Shown here: in pieces, positions 58,362 through 64,000 of the stretch | Numbering within the stretch: position 1 is the stretch's first letter | Layout of the letters: each line of letters starts with the position of its first letter | Source of the DNA: JABCYV01 sp963696025 | GTDB taxonomy: Bacteria > Acidobacteriota > Terriglobia > Terriglobales > Acidobacteriaceae | Direction: 5' to 3' | Length of the DNA stretch: 64,000 nucleotides | NCBI GenBank assembly: GCA_963696025.1 | Contig: CAVOII010000005.1 | Span: 1-64,000 of the forward strand | The notes under the pieces: generated by a model | What the model was told of the DNA's origin: nothing | Databases searched by the model: none | What the model saw: only the letters and a program-made list of their open reading frames with translations | Program-made: the position numbers and the translations under genes

Positions 58362-59558
58362 ATGTTAGCCGTTCGCAAACGCGGCAAAGCGTTTCACGCT
58401 GATTTGTTGGTTGGACGCGTGCATGTCGTCCGTGGCTCGCTTGGCACCCGTAATCAAGATGCCGCTCGGCGCTTGGTTCACAAGTTGGAGACTGCTCTGG
58501 CTGAGGGCCCCCGCTCCATTGTGTGGCATGAACTTCACGCACTACTCCCCGAAGAAACTTTTGACCGGTTTGCGGCGTTTGTGGGAGTCAAAGAGCAACC
58601 ACTTCCCATGTGGAGCGATCTTCGGAAATTGTTCAGTGTTTTCACAGGACAGCGAATTAAGATTGGAAAACTCGCTGAGTCCACCGTCGAGAGATACGAA
58701 CACACGTTCCGCGAATTCGAATTGTTTCTCACTGAACGAAGGACTAGCTTGCTGCGGGACATTAGCTTGCCGCTGGTGGAGGAGTTTAAAGTTTGGCGGA
58801 TCGAAAGGATCACGAAGCGGAAATACTCTCGGGGTGCAACCGGTGCTGTGCTGGACGTCGCCATACTGCATCGCATCTTCGCGTTTGGTGTGAAAAGAGA
58901 GTTGCTTCAGAAGAATCCCATCCAGCTTGAGGGTAGGCCCGGGGACAATCCGGAGGGGGGAGCGGAGCCCTTTACAGCAGAAGAATTGTCGCGGCTGCGG
59001 AAGCACGCAGACCTTGACCTGCTGGATTTTCTTGTGCTGAGGGGGACTGGTTTTCGAGGTTCCGACGCCGTCACACTGTTATTCCGGGAACTGCACTTCG
59101 ACACTAAGGAGGTCGAGCGGCTCACAAGAAAGCGGAAAAAGAAGGTTGTCCTGCCTCTTCATCCCGAACTTCTCTTCGCCCTAGAGGCAGAACAAGAAAG
59201 GCGGAACGCTCAGCCCGCAGACCGCGTCCTCCTGAACCCTACGACAGGCAAACCCCTCACGCGTCCCCGACTCTATCAGCGGATGGTTGCGCTTGGTCGC
59301 CGAGCTGGCGTTCCAAACGTGCATCCTCATCGATTCCGAGATACATTCGCCGTCGATTTGCTGCTCAGAGGTGCAAGCCCCTACGATGTTGCAAAGATGC
59401 TGGGTGATACGATCGAGACGGTCGAAAAGCACTATATGCCTTTCGTTCGGGAGCTCCGTGAACGTGTTCGCAAGATCCTAGAAACTGGTACTGGCTTGGA
59501 GGAACTTGCTACCACGTTGCCTGAAACCCCTCAGGATGCCCTAAAGAAACCAAACTAA
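58362..59558 (+). CDS. tyrosine recombinase/integrase of the island
   Basis: From ATG 58362 about 398 residues: the SAM-like core-binding domain (AESTVERYEHTFREFELFLT), then the catalytic domain with RGTGFRGSDAVTLLFREL (first Arg), RKRKKKVVLPLHPELLFALE (Lys), HPHRFRDTFAVDLLLRG (HxxR), LGDTIETVEKHYMPF (third His-like and nucleophile Tyr). The frame is open further upstream to 58080, overlapping the HTH gene, so a longer protein from a GTG or TTG is possible. It lies 130 bases from the 3' end of rnpB, a plausible attachment site. Not closely similar to the integrase tails at 1-16.6 kb. Confidence 0.9.
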   Translation: MLAVRKRGKAFHADLLVGRVHVVRGSLGTRNQDAARRLVHKLETALAEGPRSIVWHELHALLPEETFDRFAAFVGVKEQPLPMWSDLRKLFSVFTGQRIKIGKLAESTVERYEHTFREFELFLTERRTSLLRDISLPLVEEFKVWRIERITKRKYSRGATGAVLDVAILHRIFAFGVKRELLQKNPIQLEGRPGDNPEGGAEPFTAEELSRLRKHADLDLLDFLVLRGTGFRGSDAVTLLFRELHFDTKEVERLTRKRKKKVVLPLHPELLFALEAEQERRNAQPADRVLLNPTTGKPLTRPRLYQRMVALGRRAGVPNVHPHRFRDTFAVDLLLRGASPYDVAKMLGDTIETVEKHYMPFVRELRERVRKILETGTGLEELATTLPETPQDALKKPN

Positions 59559-59686
59559 GGATAGCTGGATCGCAACTTTGATCGATTATTCGTCATTCGT
59601 TCGCTTAAAAGCTGCACAAGTGCGTCACACCGGCGTCACAATCCGAATGGGCCAATTTCTAAATAGTTGAAAGTAAAATAGTTTGT

Positions 59687-60082
59687 GGCAGCCGGACCTG
59701 TAAGCCGAATTCTGTCCGCGGGATTCCTCCTGCAGGACGGTCATTCCTCTGGGCCACGCATTGCTGCGAGGCTCAAGCGACCTACCCGGAGGTTGTGACG
59801 CACCGAGCCGGCACGTGCCTCGAGCGAACTCGAGACTCCCTCCCTATTTGGTCTTGCTCCGTGTGGGGTTTGCCCTGCCCGCAGCATTGCTGCCGCAGCG
59901 GTGCGCTCTTACCGCACCTTTTCACCCTTACCTCGGCGTTGCCGCCGCGGCGGTATGTTTTCTGTGGCACTTTCCGTCGACCGGGCTTGAACCCAGCCTC
60001 CCGGACGTTATCCGGCACACTGCTCTGCGGAGTTCGGACTTTCCTCCCGTCTTGCGACGAGCGACCGTCCGGTCCGGCTGCC
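59687..60082 (-). ncRNA. rnpB: RNase P RNA, bacterial class A
   Basis: On the minus strand the 396-base transcript starts GGCAGCCGGACC (60082-60071), which pairs perfectly with GGTCCGGCTGCC at its 3' end (59698-59687), the P1 stem. Class A hallmarks follow: GAGGAAAGTCCGAACTCC near the 5' end (P4 5' strand), then AAGGGTGAAAAGGTGCGGTA, and ACAGAATTCGGCTTACAGG (P4 3' strand) at the 3' end. It is the catalytic RNA that matures tRNA 5' ends. Its 3' end faces the integrase of the island, 130 bases away. Confidence 0.95.
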
Positions 60083-60091
60083 AACAGGTTC

Positions 60092-60097
60092 ATTATA
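60092..60097 (-). promoter_or_regulatory. -10 box of rnpB
   Basis: TATAAT on the minus strand, nine bases before the first base of the P1 stem. No clear -35 box is seen at 17 bases, which is common for this class. Position is inferred from the RNA end. Confidence 0.6.
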
Positions 60098-60136
60098 TGC
60101 GATTGCTTCGGGAGACTAATCAGTGAGAATCAAGTC

Positions 60137-60709
60137 TCACCTCCGCCTGGGCCACGGCCGCCAGTCGTACGAGGACCGATCCCCTGCGGCGACTAGCTGC
60201 CGAGCGCGAACTTCATCGAGCTGCGACACTTCTCCGGAGTGCCCGCCGACAGACCAAAACACCGACTCTTTCGACGCGGCTCCATCAGTGGGAATCCGGA
60301 TAGCTTCCCGGAAGCGGCCTGCGATCAAGATGTCGATCAGTGACTTCAAACGTTCGGCTTCACTTTCGGCGGTTTCATCGCACGCATCGCATCCGCAGGT
60401 CGGGAACGCGATCATGCACCAGCGTCCGAAGCGGACGCGGACCCCGGGAAACGCCGTGAAAGTTACGACGATAGGCGCGGCACTGATGTCCCGCGGGACG
60501 AGGGCTACGCTCGGGCGCGCCTGATTGCAGCCCTCCTCCAGCTCGGAGTCGAGACCAGACCCCTCCGTTCGCTCGGCGTCGAACTCCAGCTCCAACCGGC
60601 CTAGTAACTCTGCCGCAACGTCGTGGAGGGACGCGAATCGCTCCGGGTTTGTGACGCGCGAATACGCTTCTAGAGGCGGGCCCTTGGCCCCCCATCGATG
60701 GCCGTTCAT
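60137..60709 (-). CDS. conserved hypothetical protein, DUF6226-like
   Basis: 190 residues: PPLEAYSRVTNPERFASLHD, VAAELLGRLELEFDAERTEG, FTAFPGVRVRFGRWCMIAFP, TCGCDACDETAESEAERLKS, GRFREAIRIP and the end SSYDWRPWPRRR. I recall this pattern from the DUF6226 family found in Actinobacteria and Acidobacteria, with no known function. The CGCDACDET cysteines could bind a metal. Confidence 0.65.
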   Translation of the reverse strand: MNGHRWGAKGPPLEAYSRVTNPERFASLHDVAAELLGRLELEFDAERTEGSGLDSELEEGCNQARPSVALVPRDISAAPIVVTFTAFPGVRVRFGRWCMIAFPTCGCDACDETAESEAERLKSLIDILIAGRFREAIRIPTDGAASKESVFWSVGGHSGEVSQLDEVRARQLVAAGDRSSYDWRPWPRRR

Positions 60710-60898
60710 CTATTCCATTATTCCATTGCACTAACACGAGTTTCCAGCTGAATGCTGGTTCCGCTCGACTGACGGCCCCATGGGAAGCAATTCACTCTCA
60801 GGGCACAGCCGGATGAGTGCTGTTAAACTCATGAAAGTGGTTGCGGTTCCGCGAGCGTGAGTCCGCAAAGACCCGGCACCTGCGACCTCACACCCTCC

Positions 60899-62131
60899 AT
60901 GCACATCCTCGAAGCCATTCGCATCGCTCTGCAGTCGCTGTGGGCGAACAAGCTGCGCTCCGCGTTGACCCTGCTCGGAGTTGTCATTGGCGTAGCCGCC
61001 GTCATTGCTGTGGTCACATTCGTCAACGGCATCAACGGTTATGTCGCGGAGAAGATTTTCAACCTGGGTGCGGATGTCTTCATCGTCTTCAAAGTTTCAC
61101 CCGCGGTAACTAATGTGGACCACTTCCTCGACGGCGAGAAGCGCAAGGACCTGACCATGGAGGATTACCAGGCGGTGCTCGCGGCCTGCCGCCACTGCCT
61201 GTACGTCGGTGCTGCTTTGCGCAATCTGAATGGGCACGTGAAATACACGGAGCAATCGATCAGCGACACCTGGGTGCAAGGAATCACACCCTCCATGGCG
61301 CCCATCTATGACACCGACTTGGCTGCCGGCCGGATGATCAACGAAACCGACTTGGACAACAATTCCCAAATCGCGGTTGTGGGCCCTGACATTGTGGAAC
61401 ACCTCATGGCCGGCGCAGACCCGCTGGGCAAGGAGATCCGCGTGGATGGCCGAACGTATCTGGTGGTTGGTGTGGCGAAAAAGAAAGGGAAAACGCTCGG
61501 CCAGAGCCTTGACAACTACGTGATGATTCCAATCACTGCGTATTTAAAGCAGTATGGCGTTCATAGCAACAGTGTCCGGATTTCTGGCAAGGCCGTCGGA
61601 GCTGGAACCGGCCTGGTCACCGCGATGGACGAAGCCCGCGTAGCACTTCGTTCCCGGCGGCATGACCTGCCGAATGCCGAGGACAGCTTTGATATTGAAA
61701 CCAACGCCAGCCTTCTTGGTATCTGGTCGAGTTTCAGTGGAACGTTTTTCGTGGCCATGATTGGCATTGCCGCGATCTCGCTGGTTGTGGGCGGGATTGT
61801 AATCATGAACATCATGCTGGTCTCGGTGACGGAACGTACGCGTGAAATCGGGATCCGCAAAGCTTTGGGCGCGCGTAGCCATGATGTGTTGCTGCAATTT
61901 CTGATCGAGTCTGCGACCATGGCGCTGGTGGGAGGCGCGCTGGGAGTGCTATTCGGGATCACCGTCGCTAAGACGATAACTTTTTTTATTGGCATGCCGT
62001 CGGTGATCAAGCTCTGGGCCGTGGCTGCAGGACTGCTTGTCTCAGCCAGCGTCGGGCTTTTCTTCGGCGTGTATCCGGCCAAGCGAGCGGCAAGGCTGGA
62101 TCCGATCGCGGCGCTGCGTTTCGAGATGTAA
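60899..62131 (+). CDS. MacB/FtsX-type ABC transporter permease 1
   Basis: From ATG 60899, about 410 residues: the N-terminal transmembrane helix (LRSALTLLGVVIGVAAVIAV) is followed by a large periplasmic MacB-like domain (GKEIRVDGRTYLVVGVAKKK) and three helices near the C-terminus (IGIAAISLVVGGIVIMNIML, VSVTERTREIGIRKALGAR, ALVGGALGVLFGITVAK). VSVTERTREIGIRKALGAR is the FtsX signature. It would couple a cytoplasmic ATPase to the export of a substrate. No ATPase or HlyD-type gene is in the window. Confidence 0.9.
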   Translation: MHILEAIRIALQSLWANKLRSALTLLGVVIGVAAVIAVVTFVNGINGYVAEKIFNLGADVFIVFKVSPAVTNVDHFLDGEKRKDLTMEDYQAVLAACRHCLYVGAALRNLNGHVKYTEQSISDTWVQGITPSMAPIYDTDLAAGRMINETDLDNNSQIAVVGPDIVEHLMAGADPLGKEIRVDGRTYLVVGVAKKKGKTLGQSLDNYVMIPITAYLKQYGVHSNSVRISGKAVGAGTGLVTAMDEARVALRSRRHDLPNAEDSFDIETNASLLGIWSSFSGTFFVAMIGIAAISLVVGGIVIMNIMLVSVTERTREIGIRKALGARSHDVLLQFLIESATMALVGGALGVLFGITVAKTITFFIGMPSVIKLWAVAAGLLVSASVGLFFGVYPAKRAARLDPIAALRFEM

Positions 62132-62141
62132 GACCCATTGT

Positions 62142-62237
62142 GAAATTTGGTAATTGGGTAATTCGGTAATTTTAAGATTCCTGAGTAGTTTCTTCGAAAA
62201 TTGCACAATTACCCGATTACGAAATTACCCAATTTCT
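62142..62237. repeat. AT-rich imperfect palindrome between the two permease genes
   Basis: GAAATTTGGTAATTGGGTAA (about 62142-62161) plus TTCGGTAATTTT faces AAAATTGCACAATTACCCGA then TTACGAAATTACCCAATTTC. The two arms of about 32-38 bases are imperfect inverted repeats around a 23-base loop. It ends directly at the ATG of the second permease, so it could fold over the ribosome site. GGTAATTGG-type repeats occur elsewhere in acidobacterial intergenic regions. Confidence 0.65.
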
Positions 62238-63500
62238 ATGATGCGCAAAAGTGATTACGCCGAAGTTGTTGGCATGGCGCTCGACACCATCCGCAACAAC
62301 AAGCTGCGCTCGGGCCTCACGGTGCTTGGCATTGTCATTGGCGTGGCCGTGGTGATCGGTATTTCGTCCATCGTACGCGGGCTCAACGACAATGTGCGTC
62401 AGGTGATCAGCACTATGGGTTCGGACATCGTTTTTGCTTTCCATATAGAGCCTTTCACATTCGGGCGGCCGACGGAGGAAATGCGCACACGCAAGGAGCT
62501 CACCTATGAGGATGCTCTCGCCATGGGAGACTTACCGCACGTCAAAGCAGTGACCGCGGGTGTGCGTTTTTTCCGGCCAGAGCTGGGCGTAGGGACATTC
62601 GCAGTGAAATATGAAGGCCACAAAGCCAAGAACACCATTCTGGAGGGCGACCAGGCGTCGGCCAAAGACGTGTTTGATTTGCGGATCGCTTCCGGCCGAT
62701 GGTTCAGTGAAGTGGATGAAGAACATTGGTCGCCGGTGATTTTGCTTGGCGCGGACACGGCGCAAGAACTCTTTGGCAATCAAAATCCCCTCGGGAAAGA
62801 GATCGACATCGAAGGTGAGCTGTTCACTGTGATCGGCACAGCCAAGCGACTCAAGTCGGTATTTGGCGGCGGCAAGAATCCGGAAGACAACAAGGTGTAC
62901 TTCCCGCTGACTACATTCAAGAAACTGCACCCGGAGTTGAAGCAGCACTGGATCAGCGTTAAGGCCACTTCGCATGATGACATGCCCAAAGCAATGGATG
63001 AAATGCGGGAGTTGCTCCGGCGACGGCGAAGGGTCCCGGTCAACAAACCCGATAATTTTGCCGTCTTTACCCAGGATTCGATCTCAGATGTCTGGAACCA
63101 GATCACGGGGGCCGTGTTTGTATTCATGTTCGCAGTTTCAAGCGTGGGGCTGATTGTCGGCGGCGTGGGAGTGATGAATATCATGCTGGTTTCGGTGACC
63201 GAGCGTACCCGCGAAATTGGCGTGCGGAAAGCCATTGGTGCGCGCAAGCGCGACATTCTTTTACAGTTCACTCTGGAAGCGATCACCCTGACGGCGCTGG
63301 GCGGGATATTGGGTGTACTGCTGGGAGCCATCATCACCTGGACGATTCCGGCAATCTGGGCTTCGTTGCCGGCGCGGATGTCGTTTTTTTGGGCCACTTT
63401 CGGCTTAGGATCGGCGGCGGCTGAGGGTCTGCTCTTCGGTATTTATCCCGCGTGGAAGGCTGCGAACCTGGATCCCATCGAGGCCCTGCGTTACGAGTAG
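62238..63500 (+). CDS. MacB/FtsX-type ABC transporter permease 2
   Basis: About 420 residues starting MMRKSDYAEVVGMALDTIRN: first helix RSGLTVLGIVIGVAVVIGIS, periplasmic domain (TYEDALAMGDLPHVKAVTAG, QNPLGKEIDIEGELFTVIGT), C-terminal helices (FVFMFAVSSVGLIVGGVGVM, NIMLVSVTERTREIGVRKAI, GARKRDILLQFTLEAITLTA). Close paralogue of the preceding gene with the same FtsX signature. The two probably form a heteromeric transporter with an ATPase encoded elsewhere. ATG 62238 and 62241 are both possible. Confidence 0.9.
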   Translation: MMRKSDYAEVVGMALDTIRNNKLRSGLTVLGIVIGVAVVIGISSIVRGLNDNVRQVISTMGSDIVFAFHIEPFTFGRPTEEMRTRKELTYEDALAMGDLPHVKAVTAGVRFFRPELGVGTFAVKYEGHKAKNTILEGDQASAKDVFDLRIASGRWFSEVDEEHWSPVILLGADTAQELFGNQNPLGKEIDIEGELFTVIGTAKRLKSVFGGGKNPEDNKVYFPLTTFKKLHPELKQHWISVKATSHDDMPKAMDEMRELLRRRRRVPVNKPDNFAVFTQDSISDVWNQITGAVFVFMFAVSSVGLIVGGVGVMNIMLVSVTERTREIGVRKAIGARKRDILLQFTLEAITLTALGGILGVLLGAIITWTIPAIWASLPARMSFFWATFGLGSAAAEGLLFGIYPAWKAANLDPIEALRYE

Positions 63501-63514
63501 ACTGTCCCATCCGC

Positions 63515-64000
63515 ATGATTGGCCACATTCTTGAAGTTGTCGCAGTCCTCGGAACAGTCGCGAGCCTGGCTTATTACGCGCTCTGCCTGTGGGGCGCGTT
63601 GAAATTTATCCGAGAACAGAAGATTGCGGGCGAGGGCGCCCGCACCAAACCATCGAACCTTCCGGTTTCAATTCTTAAACCACTCAAGGGCACCGATCCT
63701 GAAATGTATGAGAGTCTGCGTAGCCATTGCCTGCAGGAGTATAAAGAATACGAAATCATTTTTGGAGTCAGCGAGGCGGATGATCCTGCCGCGAAACTGG
63801 TCGAGCGCCTGAAGCTTGAGTTTCCGCAGCGTGCAATTCGCTTGATTCTCTGTGAAAAAAATTTGGGCCCGAATACTAAAGTCAGCAACCTGGCGCAGAT
63901 GTTGCTGCAGTCGAAATATGAATGTCTTGTGGTCAACGACAGCGATATTCGCGTTGAGCCTCACTATTTGCAGCACGTCGTAACTCCGCTCGCAGATCCT
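63515..64000 (+). CDS. glycosyltransferase (HpnI/ceramide-glucosyltransferase-like), partial
   Basis: Starts at ATG 63515, 15 bases after the permease stop, and runs off the window. An N-terminal helix (LEVVAVLGTVASLAYYALCL) is followed by PSNLPVSILKPLKGTDPEMY (family LKPLKG.D), YEIIFGVSEADDPAAKLV, IRLILCEKNLGPNTKVSNLA and YECLVVNDSDIRVEPHYLQH, which holds the D1/D2 acidic motif (NDSDI). This is the start of the GT21-type ceramide glucosyltransferase/HpnI group, which adds a sugar to a membrane lipid such as a hopanoid. Only 162 codons are visible. Confidence 0.85.
   Translation, partial: MIGHILEVVAVLGTVASLAYYALCLWGALKFIREQKIAGEGARTKPSNLPVSILKPLKGTDPEMYESLRSHCLQEYKEYEIIFGVSEADDPAAKLVERLKLEFPQRAIRLILCEKNLGPNTKVSNLAQMLLQSKYECLVVNDSDIRVEPHYLQHVVTPLADP

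Noticed and set aside
59560..59700. A second copy of the rnpB 3' end as attL within the window
   Set aside because: I looked for CGGACCTGTAAGCCG-like sequence to the left and did not find it; the left boundary of the island remains unknown.
59700..60196. Protein-coding frames across 59.7-60.2 kb
   Set aside because: The segment is RNase P RNA on the minus strand, as shown by the P1 and P4 strands; the open frames are incidental.
1..64000. CRISPR array
   Set aside because: No series of identical 23-40 base repeats with regular unique spacers was found; the repeats seen are dispersed palindromes or pairs.
1..64000. tRNA genes
   Set aside because: No cloverleaf with a recognisable T-loop (GGTTCGAATCC) and acceptor stem was seen on either strand, so the island's att site is not a tRNA in this window.

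Overview
The window looks like a chromosomal segment of an acidobacterium (Acidobacteriota). Pointers are a DUF3300/DUF2950 pair, an ECF sigma factor overlapping a Ser/Thr kinase-TPR gene, an Oar-type TonB-receptor remnant, an alginate-export-like remnant, a zinc-ribbon family and small helix-turn-helix proteins typical of the phylum, and a HpnI/ceramide-glucosyltransferase-like gene at the right edge. This is inference from gene families; no rRNA or marker gene confirms it.

Layout. 0-2.9 kb: module A (alpha/beta hydrolase, short remnants, GNAT protein) bracketed by antisense tails of a tyrosine-recombinase gene. 3.0-16.4 kb: mixed chromosomal genes (YciI-like protein and broken ECF sigma factor, DUF3300, DUF2950, a DUF882/L,D-transpeptidase cell-wall pair, HugZ-like, ParB-like, DoxX, oxidoreductase, SnoaL and DODA-type dioxygenase genes) interspersed with gene fragments. 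16.5-18.6 kb: module B, an inverted duplicate of module A with a third recombinase tail. 18.8-34 kb: small detoxification and stress-type genes (DUF302, MIase-like, PrpD, SnoaL, a cNMP-Grx-TrxR fusion, three SDRs, TetR/isochorismatase) and two paralogous sets of a sigma54 activator plus a STAS-like protein. 34.8-41.4 kb: a serine recombinase followed by a row of single secreted or membrane orphan genes separated by a dispersed palindromic repeat; an IS110/IS1111-type element with a structured noncoding end sits inside one repeat copy. 42.3-45.9 kb: kinase-TPR plus ECF sigma operon. 46.8-59.6 kb: an accessory island with a split HTH protein, a 1281-residue DUF4365-type/STAND NTPase/helical-repeat protein (a defence candidate), an IS5-type element, Rep-like and P-loop genes, an RRM protein, a HTH protein and a tyrosine integrase next to rnpB (RNase P RNA, minus strand). 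60.1-64 kb: a DUF6226-like gene, two MacB/FtsX-type permeases and the start of a glycosyltransferase.

Two themes stand out. First, heavy remodelling: at least ten truncated genes, often two fragments fused at a sharp junction, and several single-base frameshifts in short homopolymers that could be real decay or sequence error. Second, repeat-guided mobility: the palindromic repeat at 35.5-46.9 kb is the apparent landing site of two IS1111-type left ends at the same internal position, and the intact copy carries a plausible guide RNA in its 3' noncoding end.
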